Assembly (NCBI GenBank): GCA_021324115.1
Contig: JAJPJS010000008.1
Coordinates: 146,160-210,159, forward strand
Origin: Nitrososphaerota archaeon
Lineage (GTDB): Archaea > Thermoproteota > Nitrososphaeria > Conexivisphaerales > DTJL01
Length of the DNA stretch: 64,000 nt
Reading direction: 5' to 3'
The notes under the pieces were generated by a model. The model had not been told where the DNA came from. It ran no database searches and saw nothing but the letters and a program-made list of their open reading frames with translations. The position numbers and the translations under genes were made by a program. Numbering within the stretch: the first letter of the stretch is position 1; every line of letters begins with the position of its first letter. Shown piece after piece: positions 26,697 to 34,362 of the stretch.

Positions 26697-28034
26697 TTGA
26701 ACTCGAAAGTTTCTGTTATCGGACTCGGTTACGTCGGGTTATCAACCGCCGTATGTTTTGCCAGCCGAAGGATAAAAACAATTGGAGTAGAAGTAAACAA
26801 GGAGAAACTTTCGACTATACGTTCAGGAATTGTCCCATTTCATGAAAGGGGATTGGATGAAATGTTAAGACAGACTCTAGATGACGGAACATTTGATTGC
26901 ACCGATGATATCTCAAAGGCGGTTCGGAATACAGAAATTACGATTATCGCTGTGGGGACTCCCAGCAGACCCGACGGAGGGATAGAACTAGACTTTGTCA
27001 GAGAAGCATGCGCCCAGGTTGCTCTAGCTATGAAGGCAAAGAGAAGGAACCACATAGTGGTAATCAAGAGCACGGTGGTACCTGGCACTACCGAGGAAAT
27101 GATCAAACGTGAACTCGAATCGAGATCAGGTATGAAAGCAGTAAGAGATTTTGGATTGGCAGTAAACCCCGAATTTCTCCGTGAGGGGACCGCCGTCTAT
27201 GACACATTTCATCCAGATGCTTTGATATTGGGCTGCTCGGACGGACGTACGCTGAGTACATTGAAGAAACTCTTTCAAAAATTCTATGGTAAACTGCCTG
27301 TCACAATAGAGACTACGCCCACAAATGCCGAACTAATCAAATATTCCGTGAATACGTTCAGGGCCGTCCAGCTAAGCTTCATCAACACTCTTGCCAATCT
27401 TGCATCGGCTTTGCCAAATTCTGAAGTTGGAGAAGTCATCAGGGGGCTCGCCACGATCACAAAGCTGGATAATCGGTACCTACGCCCTGGCCCTGGTTTT
27501 GGAGGAAGCTGCCTTCCAAAGGACACAAGGGCGATGATAGCACACATGAGGAATAAGGGGGTGGACCCTGACATCCTGGAATCTGCACTCAAGATAAACA
27601 TGAAACAATCCAAAGTAATTGTGAATACTGCAGAGAGCCTGCTCAAGACTCTGAAGGGAAGGAAAATCGCCGTGCTCGGACTTTCCTTCAAGGGTAATAC
27701 TGATGATATCAGAGAATCACCCTCACTGAATATTGTGAGGGAATTGCTACTTAGGGGCGCAGCCGTTTCGGCCTATGACCCGGCAGCCGGTGAAAACGCC
27801 AAGAATATTCTTGGCGATTCTATCAGCCTTTCAAATGATGCCAAAGATTGTCTACATGAGGCCGATTGCTGTATCATAGCCACAGAATGGACTGAGTTTT
27901 CAAAGCTCAAACCAGAAGACTTTGCATCCATTATGAAGGAACCAGTAATAGTCGATGCAAGGCGTATTTTCGACCCGGAAAAATTTGGCAAAGGCGGAGT
28001 CATCTACCGGAGGATAGGTACCTCGATTGAGTGA
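26697..28034 (+). CDS. UDP-glucose 6-dehydrogenase family protein
   Basis: A 445-residue NAD-dependent nucleotide-sugar dehydrogenase. It has the N-terminal dinucleotide loop VIGLGYVGLSTAVCFA (residues 7-22), the VGTPSRPDG loop, STVVPGTT, NPEFLREG, and the catalytic cysteine in GFGGSCLPKD (near residue 265), followed by the UDP-binding C-terminal domain with LGLSFKGNTDDIRESPS. It performs two successive NAD-dependent oxidations, turning UDP-glucose (or GDP-mannose) into a uronic acid donor. The start codon is TTG at 26,697. It is followed, in GTGA overlap, by the membrane protein at 28,031 and then by a second dehydrogenase, an operon supplying acidic sugars. Confidence 0.92.
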   Translation: MNSKVSVIGLGYVGLSTAVCFASRRIKTIGVEVNKEKLSTIRSGIVPFHERGLDEMLRQTLDDGTFDCTDDISKAVRNTEITIIAVGTPSRPDGGIELDFVREACAQVALAMKAKRRNHIVVIKSTVVPGTTEEMIKRELESRSGMKAVRDFGLAVNPEFLREGTAVYDTFHPDALILGCSDGRTLSTLKKLFQKFYGKLPVTIETTPTNAELIKYSVNTFRAVQLSFINTLANLASALPNSEVGEVIRGLATITKLDNRYLRPGPGFGGSCLPKDTRAMIAHMRNKGVDPDILESALKINMKQSKVIVNTAESLLKTLKGRKIAVLGLSFKGNTDDIRESPSLNIVRELLLRGAAVSAYDPAAGENAKNILGDSISLSNDAKDCLHEADCCIIATEWTEFSKLKPEDFASIMKEPVIVDARRIFDPEKFGKGGVIYRRIGTSIE

Positions 28035-28768
28035 TACTCATGAAAAGAATCACCAGCACTTTGATACCAGCCCTGAAGGAGTCCATGCTAGTCATCGGCG
28101 CTTACGTCCTTATAGGAATCGCTTTTACCATAGTGCCTCTGCTGTACAGCGCTTCTTCGGTCAGGATAGGAGTTCTGAGACCGATAGGTACGATACCTCC
28201 ACATGAATTTATACTCTTGTTGGGTGCTCTGGCCATTTTTGCCTTATCTTCCCTAGTTTACAGAAAATTTGATTTTGCATTTCTGCTTCTGCCGGTTACC
28301 TTCGTCATACTGCTCGATTTCGATCATTTGCCTTCGTTCTTTGGAATACCTCAACCAATTAGGCCAGCTCACTCCTTATTCTTTCTGCTTGCACTTTTGT
28401 TAATTCTTCGATTTGGATTGAAGAGACAGTTATATGTCGAACTATTTGCTATTTCTTCATTTTTTATGCATATTACAATTGACAACGGCGTATTTCCCCT
28501 TCTTTCCCCCATCTCATTCAAGTACTACAGTCTTGGAGATATCAGGCCGTATCTATTTATAATTGCACTTGCCTTTGCGGCGTTTGCAGGTTATTCGAGA
28601 AGACACTCATTTAGAAAGAGGCTCGGGAAGGTAGATACAAGCATTTTTCAAGAGGGAAAGCCAGTGATGGGTGAACAAAGGCAAAGTTATAGATCATCGG
28701 CAAGGAAGTTATCAAAAACCGCATCGAATCCATCAGTCAGCACTTATATGTGCTATCTTGGTGGTTGA
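28031..28768 (+). CDS. Membrane-bound metal-dependent hydrolase-like protein (YdjM/DUF457-like)
   Basis: A 245-residue protein with about six membrane helices and a charged C-terminal tail. The motif order LDFDHLPSF, RPAHSLFF and HITIDNG matches the Asp-x-Asp-His, His-Ser and His-x3-Asp pattern of YdjM/DUF457-type membrane proteins (predicted membrane-bound metal hydrolases). It sits between two nucleotide-sugar dehydrogenase genes in an apparent operon and overlaps the first by GTGA (an ATG at 28,040 is also possible). I infer a role on a lipid-linked intermediate or membrane phospholipid, but the family reaction is unproven. Confidence 0.65.
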   Translation: MILMKRITSTLIPALKESMLVIGAYVLIGIAFTIVPLLYSASSVRIGVLRPIGTIPPHEFILLLGALAIFALSSLVYRKFDFAFLLLPVTFVILLDFDHLPSFFGIPQPIRPAHSLFFLLALLLILRFGLKRQLYVELFAISSFFMHITIDNGVFPLLSPISFKYYSLGDIRPYLFIIALAFAAFAGYSRRHSFRKRLGKVDTSIFQEGKPVMGEQRQSYRSSARKLSKTASNPSVSTYMCYLGG

Positions 28769-28771
28769 ACG

Positions 28772-30172
28772 TTGATTTCCGGTAAGAGTTCCTTATGCAT
28801 ATCGGCTGAAGAAGTGAAAACTCTTCTCCGAGAAGGGGAGATATGTATAACTGTCGTAGGACTCGGAAGGATAGGCCTTCCGACAGCCGCTTCATTTGCA
28901 AACGCAGGCGCCAAAGTTTACGGTGTGGATATCAACGAATCTGTGGTTGGTACCATCAACAGTGGAGAAAACAGGTTTGTAGATGAACCGGGTCTGGAAG
29001 ACATGCTCCGGAAAGTAGTGAAGGAAGGAAAGCTTCATGCCACTCTCAGAGCAGAACCGGTTATATCCAAATCAGACTTCTTGATTTTGAGCGTGCCCAC
29101 CCCTGTGCTCCCCAGTAAGACACCAGACTATTCTGCGATAAGGACCGTTTCACATCAAGTGGGCGAGTACATGAAGAGTGGTACGACAGTGATAGTAGAA
29201 AGCACGGTAGGGCCGGGCACGGTCGAAAATTTGATTGCGCCCATACTAGAAGCGGAATCGGGAATGAAAGTCGATGCTGATTTTGGTTTGGCAAGCGCAC
29301 CAGAAAGGTCGGACCCCGGAAACATCATGAAGAATCTGACTTCTGTTCCGAGAGTCGTCGGAGCCTCCAATTCCCGTACGAGAGATATAGTTGCTGCGCT
29401 TTATGAGGCAACTTTTGGTGTCGAAGTTGTAAAGGTTTCCTCTCCTCGGACCGCTAACGCCGTGAAGCTTACTGAAAACCTATTCAGGGATGTGAACATC
29501 GCTCTTGCCAACGAATTCGCATTGCTTTATGAAAAGCTGGGAATAGACGTCATCGAAGTTATCAAGGCTTGTTCTACGAAGTACAATTTTATGCCTCATT
29601 ATCCCGGAGCAGGCGTTGGTGGCCCTTGCCTTCCCGCGAATCCTTACTACTTGATAGAGGAAGCGCTGAAGGTTGGTGACATACCCTATCTGATAAGGAT
29701 GGCAAGAGAAATCAATGACAGAATGCCAGAACACATAGTAGAATTAACCATGGAAGCTCTTAACGAAGTTGCTAAAACGGTAAGAGGTTCAAAGATTGGT
29801 GTGCTGGGAATATCGTACAAACCCAATGTAAAGGATGTCCAACTGTCCCCTATAGTATCGATTTGTAGCCGATTGCAGGAAATGGGCGCCATATTGAAAA
29901 TATATGACCCGCTTTTCCCAGCCGAGAGAGCGGCGGGATTTGATGTATTGGATTCTGTAGAGAAAGCAGTCTCGAACTCCGATTGTATACTCTTTGGAGT
30001 TGCGCATGAAAAATTCAAGCATCTGGATCTGGGTTATCTTAGGTCGCTGTCAGGTAACAGGTCGGCTGTGGTGGACGCGTGTCACCTGATCGACCCGCAG
30101 GAAGCGATGAAACTTGGATTCGCATACCGGGGCGTTGGAAGACCCAGATCTAGAAATCTCGAAGTCTTTTGA
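28772..30172 (+). CDS. UDP-N-acetyl-D-mannosamine/glucosamine dehydrogenase-type protein
   Basis: A 466-residue nucleotide-sugar dehydrogenase. VVGLGRIGLPTAASFANAG is the NAD-binding loop (about residues 28-46), VPTPVLPSKTPDYS and ESTVGPGTVE follow, and the catalytic loop is GVGGPCLPANPYYL (Cys near residue 285). The PYYL ending and SAPERSDPG are typical of the WecC/TviB class, which oxidises UDP-ManNAc or UDP-GlcNAc to the uronate, and not of plain UDP-glucose dehydrogenase. It has an N-terminal extension of about 25 residues. It starts at TTG, 3 nt after the YdjM-like gene. Together with the enzyme at 26,697 it predicts acidic amino-sugar residues in the surface glycan. Confidence 0.88.
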   Translation: MISGKSSLCISAEEVKTLLREGEICITVVGLGRIGLPTAASFANAGAKVYGVDINESVVGTINSGENRFVDEPGLEDMLRKVVKEGKLHATLRAEPVISKSDFLILSVPTPVLPSKTPDYSAIRTVSHQVGEYMKSGTTVIVESTVGPGTVENLIAPILEAESGMKVDADFGLASAPERSDPGNIMKNLTSVPRVVGASNSRTRDIVAALYEATFGVEVVKVSSPRTANAVKLTENLFRDVNIALANEFALLYEKLGIDVIEVIKACSTKYNFMPHYPGAGVGGPCLPANPYYLIEEALKVGDIPYLIRMAREINDRMPEHIVELTMEALNEVAKTVRGSKIGVLGISYKPNVKDVQLSPIVSICSRLQEMGAILKIYDPLFPAERAAGFDVLDSVEKAVSNSDCILFGVAHEKFKHLDLGYLRSLSGNRSAVVDACHLIDPQEAMKLGFAYRGVGRPRSRNLEVF

Positions 30173-30215
30173 GTCCTTATATCTGCCAGGCGATTCCTTG
30201 AGGGCGAATTGACTA

Positions 30216-30902
30216 ATGGATCAAGAAAGCGCCCTCGCTCAAATTATGAATAAACTACTCGAACCAGTAAAACCATATTATCTCCCGTTCCTTTGGAAGC
30301 CAAAACCGAAACCGGTGTGTCAGAATGTCTGCAGCCAGTTTGTCAACTCTTCTGACGTTGTTGTCGAAGTCGGAGCCAACTTTGGTGGTTTGACGATCAT
30401 GCTTTCTGATCTAGCTTCGCATGTTTATTCGTTTGAGCCGAATCCGAAAACATTTAGGTATCTAAAGCGTTTTGTTCATGGGCGCAAGAATGTCAATTTG
30501 TTCAAGTTGGCTGCAACCGACAGAATAGGTGAAGAACGCCTAGATACAGATGACACTAGCTTATCCGAGATGTCAACCATTGTTGGTGCAAGGCCGGGTA
30601 TTCAATTGACAAAACGTTTGTCGGTCAGAACTTGCACGCTGGATAGCGTTTCCTTTCACCCTGTTCCGACATGTATTGTACTTGATTGCGAAGGAGCCGA
30701 AGTGGCAGTTCTTAGAGGCGCGCAAAGATTACTGAACAACCATGTCTGCAAGGTGTTATCGGAAATTCACACCTTGCCAAGCGGAGAAACTACAGAACAG
30801 GCGCTTAGAACCCTCTTACTGCAAAATGGGTTCATAGTATCAAAACAGTACTACTGGCTCGTGGCTCTAAAGGATCCATCCGTAAAGAATCCCGCCCTGT
30901 AA
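30216..30902 (+). CDS. FkbM-family SAM-dependent methyltransferase
   Basis: A 228-residue class I methyltransferase. VVEVGANFGGLTIMLS (SAM loop), YSFEPNPKTFRYLKR (acidic loop) and CIVLDCEGAEVAVLRGA (FkbM signature) are in order. The N terminus carries a Pro/Lys-rich segment (residues 17-34) not seen in the other FkbM protein. A CTTATATC box near 30,181 predicts a near-leaderless mRNA starting by the ATG at 30,216, separating it from the dehydrogenase operon. The probable role is O-methylation of a glycan residue. Confidence 0.88.
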   Translation: MDQESALAQIMNKLLEPVKPYYLPFLWKPKPKPVCQNVCSQFVNSSDVVVEVGANFGGLTIMLSDLASHVYSFEPNPKTFRYLKRFVHGRKNVNLFKLAATDRIGEERLDTDDTSLSEMSTIVGARPGIQLTKRLSVRTCTLDSVSFHPVPTCIVLDCEGAEVAVLRGAQRLLNNHVCKVLSEIHTLPSGETTEQALRTLLLQNGFIVSKQYYWLVALKDPSVKNPAL

Positions 30903-31159
30903 CGGTTAATTCTCACGCTGGATGAGTCCGCAGACACATATTTCATCATGGTATCCGTTATCATTCAATTAATTATGAGTATAGGGAATAGCTAAAGAAT
31001 TGTTTTAAACGTATGGATAAGCTAATGTATCCCAGTCTAAAATGGCTCATATGACCATTAAACTGAATTAATTGTGCTGGCTCTAACCTCTAAAGCAATA
31101 TCAAAAGTTCTATTGTTGTGAATCTTACGTTCACCCTCGAGGATTCAGGCTCCATAATC

Positions 31160-31167
31160 TATATATT
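31160..31167 (+). promoter_or_regulatory. TATA box of the PEF-CTERM gene at 31,194
   Basis: TATATATT is centred about 30 nt before the ATG at 31,194; the predicted start near 31,190 lies just after the alternative TTG at 31,188. The 30,903-31,187 gap holds nothing else I can support. Confidence 0.5.
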
Positions 31168-31193
31168 CTCAACTCGAAAATTTTGATTTGAAT

Positions 31194-31838
31194 ATGAATC
31201 GAAGGTATATGCTAGTCGGACTAGCTTTTGCGGCTATTCTGATATCTAGTCCCGTCGCATTCGCGCTGAGTAATGGAACTTACCTCCTAAAGAACGCTAA
31301 TGTAAGCGATCTAGCCGGTATCGTGATAACAGTAACTGCAACACACGATGGTAGTGGCAATCTGATTCTTAAGTTTCAACTCACTTCAAATCCAGTTGTT
31401 AATACGCCACTCGGGATTGACAAAATTGGTTGGAATGGTTCAGAAAATGGGGCCGTTGTAACTGACCCCGGTTGCACTGCACCCCATGGTTGGAGTTATG
31501 ATGGATCGGGGACCGAGGATGGATTTGGCTCATTCACTTCAACGATGGACTGCCCAGCAGGAGACGGCGGTATCAGTTCACCGATCATAATCACATTTGC
31601 CGGTAACCCTACAATAACTAATAATACTCACGAAGCGATGTTTGTCGTACACATCAGGTACAATGATTGTTCCGGTTTTGTGTCTGACGGAATCACGTCA
31701 GTGCAAACCGAAACAGGCTGTACTGCGAAACCCCCTACGCCTGTCCCTGAATTTCCATTGGGGGGAATTCTTGCTGTCGCTGTGCTGGCCCCGATGGTTC
31801 TTCTACTGAGAAAGGCTGCTAAAGTGCAATTGAATTAG
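31194..31838 (+). CDS. Small secreted protein with PEF-CTERM sorting signal
   Basis: A 214-residue exported protein with a signal peptide (cleavage near AFA, residue 26). The mature part is beta-rich with four Cys (DPGCTAP, MDCPAG, YNDCSG, ETGCTA), possibly two disulfides. The end reads PTPVPEFPLGGILAVAVL, followed by a hydrophobic helix and RKAAK, a full PEF-CTERM signal. It is the third such protein near the archaeosortase. The mature domain is not recognised. An inverted repeat followed by TTT lies 28 nt after the stop. Confidence 0.85.
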   Translation: MNRRYMLVGLAFAAILISSPVAFALSNGTYLLKNANVSDLAGIVITVTATHDGSGNLILKFQLTSNPVVNTPLGIDKIGWNGSENGAVVTDPGCTAPHGWSYDGSGTEDGFGSFTSTMDCPAGDGGISSPIIITFAGNPTITNNTHEAMFVVHIRYNDCSGFVSDGITSVQTETGCTAKPPTPVPEFPLGGILAVAVLAPMVLLLRKAAKVQLN

Positions 31839-31865
31839 AAGGATCGAAAAGCAAGCCATTCAGTC

Positions 31866-31885
31866 AATGAATCGTATTCATTTTT
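31866..31885 (+). terminator. Hairpin plus short T-run after the PEF-CTERM gene
   Basis: AATGAAT and ATTCATT form a 7-bp inverted repeat with a 3-nt loop (31,866-31,882), followed by TTT. It sits 28 nt downstream of the stop codon. It could instead be a protein-binding palindrome. Confidence 0.4.
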
Positions 31886-32054
31886 GAGGTCGGCGTTAAC
31901 CTTCGGGCGAGAACACAATTTTTGGGTCAAGCTTACGAGTCAGCTCTGTCAACCCAGCGGATTACAGTACGGCAGTACAGGTGTATGAACATTGAGGGTC
32001 CGATGAGCAGGATTCGAAAAATCAAGCAAGACGAAAAGCAAGGTGTTCATGCTG

Positions 32055-33044
32055 CTATTTAAGTAAGAGAGGTGCTATCTGCCTTTCGATCTCAGATTCA
32101 TGCAGGAAACCTTCGTCCTGTGCATCTATATAGTAGATTCCTTTTTGGGCTAACTTCATTATCGTCGTTCCATCAACACGAGCTGGCGACACCAGAACTG
32201 CGGATGCAAGACCAGCCCGTTTTTTCCTCGATACCAGTCTTTGGAATGACTCTCTATCTATCGTGTCCGCGACGGGAATGACAGATACACCTACCATTCC
32301 AGTTGATCTCTTGTTTGGATGAGAAGCCACGAGGTCCCAGTATAATGATTCCCCGGTATGTTCCTGTAAGAAAAACATCCTTATATCATATCCCATTTTC
32401 GCAAGATAATTTCCTACCATTTCGTTGACCCGGAATGCAGCCTTCATCTGATGCTTCTTGCTTTCAGCAAATCTTGTCGGCAGGTAAAGCTTGAAGTTTA
32501 CAGAAGGTTCATCCCCTTCTGCGTAGGTGGACATACATTCGGGGCACTGATAATTCGTTGAATACTTTTCGAAGATTGAACCACATGAGACACATTTATA
32601 CTCCATTCCTTCATCTGTGTAATCTGCTCCCGCAACATAGAGCTTCTTCTTGCAGCTAGGACATTGCCAGTTATCAGACTGCCTGTACAGCTCCTCGAAA
32701 TCTCTACAGCCACATTTGTGAGCAAGCACGCGCCCCCGTTTTATCTTGCCAGAGCCACAGGAAGGACAACGCCCCACAAGATTCAGCCCCATTGCAAAAC
32801 ATTCAACGCAATAGGTTGTTACGGATTCTTCCGCCACGAAGTATCCTCCATTGTCAAGGTACACCAACGCATTCAGGATATCAGAGTATGGCACATTGGT
32901 GGATGTATCAAGAGGCGGATCGAAGAAGTAATGATTTGAGAATTTCTCGTAGGTGCAGACAACCCTTGATATCTTCTCCTGGGAGTACTCCCTGAATATC
33001 TGGTTCACTATAAGCTCAGAACCCGCATTCAGCCCTCGCATCAT
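32055..33044 (-). CDS. Multi-zinc-ribbon protein, TackOD1-like output domain with unknown C-terminal domain
   Basis: A 329-residue protein. Residues 1-75 look like a small helical or winged domain. Residues 76-190 hold twelve cysteines in pairs (79/82, 93/96, 111/113, 128/131, 151/154, 167/170), with CPSCGSGKI, WQCPSCKKKLYVAGADY, YKCVSCGSIFE and a final LYLPT. The spacing and the GADYTDE-like segment agree well with the TackOD1 domain, a predicted output domain of archaeal signalling proteins. Residues 195-329 are an unrecognised alpha/beta domain (YWDLVASHP, VSVIPVAD, GIYYIDAQDE), possibly nuclease-like or receiver-like. The family function is unknown; regulation or nucleic-acid binding is an inference. 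It is divergent from the ribbon-helix-helix gene at 33,283. Confidence 0.65.
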   Translation of the reverse strand: MMRGLNAGSELIVNQIFREYSQEKISRVVCTYEKFSNHYFFDPPLDTSTNVPYSDILNALVYLDNGGYFVAEESVTTYCVECFAMGLNLVGRCPSCGSGKIKRGRVLAHKCGCRDFEELYRQSDNWQCPSCKKKLYVAGADYTDEGMEYKCVSCGSIFEKYSTNYQCPECMSTYAEGDEPSVNFKLYLPTRFAESKKHQMKAAFRVNEMVGNYLAKMGYDIRMFFLQEHTGESLYWDLVASHPNKRSTGMVGVSVIPVADTIDRESFQRLVSRKKRAGLASAVLVSPARVDGTTIMKLAQKGIYYIDAQDEGFLHESEIERQIAPLLLK

Positions 33045-33067
33045 ATTCCTGAAATATCCTCATCATG

Positions 33068-33079
33068 CTATTTATTATG
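33068..33079 (-). promoter_or_regulatory. TATA box of the zinc-ribbon protein gene
   Basis: On the minus strand CATAATAAATAG is centred about 29 nt before the ATG at 33,044, predicting a leaderless or near-leaderless mRNA. Confidence 0.5.
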
Positions 33080-33122
33080 CGTGTTGAAAATGTTGCCTGA
33101 TTTGTCAATTTGGTTAAAGTCA

Positions 33123-33138
33123 ATCATACTATTATGAT
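33123..33138. repeat. Inverted repeat in the divergent promoter region
   Basis: ATCATA and TATGAT are perfect 6-bp arms around CTAT, lying upstream of the zinc-ribbon gene promoter. Size and symmetry fit an operator half-site pair. Confidence 0.4.
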
Positions 33139-33195
33139 AGAACGCCAACCATTGATGGCATCTGACTCGTAGGATTGTGCGAGTAGGTGTAGGTG

Positions 33196-33211
33196 CCTAC
33201 CGTGAGGTAGG
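33196..33211. repeat. Inverted repeat CCTACC-GTGA-GGTAGG
   Basis: Perfect 6-bp arms with a 4-nt loop, adjoining a further GTAGG/CCTAC repeat just to the left (33,189-33,200). It lies between the two divergent promoters and may be a regulator site or RNA hairpin. Confidence 0.4.
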
Positions 33212-33229
33212 ATAACCAGCAAAAACAAG

Positions 33230-33288
33230 CCCCACAGAATACACGGGAAACTTCATATATCCCACAGTATACACATATTTCTGTGGGG
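33230..33288. promoter_or_regulatory. Promoter of the ribbon-helix-helix gene flanked by three CCCACAG-type sites
   Basis: CCCACAGAATACAC (33,231-33,244) and CCCACAGTATACAC (33,261-33,274) are direct repeats differing at one base and spaced exactly 30 bp. A third, inverted copy CTGTGGGG (33,281-33,288) covers the GTG start codon. The TATA element CATATAT (33,254-33,260) lies between the first two, centred 26 nt before the GTG. Binding by the encoded protein would occlude TBP and the start, so autoregulation is likely. Confidence 0.65.
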
Positions 33289-33756
33289 CGCAACATCACC
33301 GTTTACCTTCCCGAAGATATAATCGGGCTAATGGGCAAATTCCCAGAGGTAAATTGGTCCGAGGTATGCAGGAAGGCGATCCTAGATTATGTCAATACGC
33401 GCACCACGCCCAACCTCGAAGCTACGGTAGCGAGACTCAAGAGTGAACGTACAGACGAATATGGTAGGGGGTATAAACTTGGACTTGACCTCGCAAGGGA
33501 ACTTCCCTACAGGGAACTGGCGAAGATCGTCGAGGGATGGGAGGAAAAGAACAGCGAATTAATGAGATTCGAGGCTGAAAGCAGTGATATACCTCAACCA
33601 ATCTCAAGAGCGCAGGAATACAGACGTTACTGGAGAAACGTAATTCCGGTTCCGTACAGGGACGGAGGCAAGGATTTCATAGAGGGATTTGCTCAATCCT
33701 TGACAGAGGTATATAAGGAAACAGCCGGTGAAACGCTCCGCAATCTGATGATCTGA
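33283..33756 (+). CDS. Ribbon-helix-helix (CopG/MetJ-like) DNA-binding protein
   Basis: A 157-residue protein. Residues 1-40 form a ribbon-helix-helix fold: the strand NITVYLPED, then a helix (IIGLMGKFP) and VNWSEVCRKAILDYVN. Residues 45-157 are a charged helical domain with KLGLDLARELPYREL and RYWRNVIPVPYRDGGKDFIEGF, unrecognised and longer than in simple antitoxins. The start is GTG at 33,283, exactly one box-A distance after a TATA element (leaderless). No toxin-like partner is adjacent, so I favour a transcriptional regulator, probably acting on the repeat array in its own promoter and perhaps on the divergent zinc-ribbon gene. Confidence 0.78.
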   Translation: MGRNITVYLPEDIIGLMGKFPEVNWSEVCRKAILDYVNTRTTPNLEATVARLKSERTDEYGRGYKLGLDLARELPYRELAKIVEGWEEKNSELMRFEAESSDIPQPISRAQEYRRYWRNVIPVPYRDGGKDFIEGFAQSLTEVYKETAGETLRNLMI

Positions 33757-33905
33757 AACATTTATAGCATCTATACTATCATTTGAACTGCGGAGTACCG
33801 TACCATTACAGTGGTATGAGGTAACTCAGCTCATCAGATGCCGAAATAAATTCTCGTTCATAATGGCATATAATCTTCGCAGACACGTTTTACGGCGTGA
33901 ACAAG

Positions 33906-33941
33906 TATAATAAATTGAGGCTAAAAAGGACAATCGTCCTT
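33906..33941 (+). promoter_or_regulatory. Promoter and inverted repeat over the start codon of the winged-helix gene
   Basis: A TATAATAA element at 33,906-33,913 lies about 30 nt before the TTG at 33,940. AAGGAC-AATC-GTCCTT (33,926-33,941) is a perfect 6-bp inverted repeat covering the predicted transcript start and the first two bases of the start codon, a good position for an autoregulatory operator. Confidence 0.5.
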
Positions 33942-34266
33942 GGAAGCAGGAGATCGTAAAAACAGAAGAAGAAGTAGAGAGGAAGTCCTTGGTGAAATTA
34001 TCAGGGCGGCATCCAAGGGAACGATAAAGACCAGAATCATGTATAAAGCTGCGCTTAACTCAAGGCAATTGAAAAGATACCTTCAGATGTTGATGAAGCA
34101 AGGATTGATAAGTTACAATGAGGAATCAAAACTGTATACTGCAACAGAAACGGGCAACCTCTATCTTGAAAGGCTGGATGAATTTCTCAGAGCAAAGAAT
34201 CAGCTATTCAATCAATCGAAAGCTCTCAAAGATCTTCTAAAGCCCGGCTCAGAACAATCAGTCTAA
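33940..34266 (+). CDS. Winged-helix DNA-binding protein (HTH_45-like)
   Basis: A 108-residue archaeal winged-helix protein. Helix-turn-helix residues about 20-65 (IIRAASKGTIKTRIMYKAAL, then SRQLKRYLQMLMKQGLI), a beta wing (LYTATETGNLYLE) and a C-terminal amphipathic helix for dimerisation (residues 75-102) match the HTH_45 class. The N terminus is very basic (KNRRRSRE). It is a paralogue of the protein on the minus strand at 34,992. Target genes are unknown; the inverted repeat over its own start suggests autoregulation. Confidence 0.8.
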   Translation: MEAGDRKNRRRSREEVLGEIIRAASKGTIKTRIMYKAALNSRQLKRYLQMLMKQGLISYNEESKLYTATETGNLYLERLDEFLRAKNQLFNQSKALKDLLKPGSEQSV

Positions 34267-34362
34267 AAGACACGGCGAATACTCAAGCATAGATTGTCAG
34301 GCGCCGTAAAAAAGCAATTAGAAATCTCTGGCATATTCTACTGTCGAGCGTGAGAAGTGCTG

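Noticed and set aside
30903-31187. tRNA or small RNA gene in the gap
   Set aside because: No acceptor/T-arm sequence or stable cloverleaf was found; only the promoter of the next gene could be supported.
32055-33756. Toxin-antitoxin interpretation of the RHH gene and its divergent neighbour
   Set aside because: The neighbour is a large zinc-ribbon protein in opposite orientation; no small toxin-like gene overlaps or adjoins the RHH gene.
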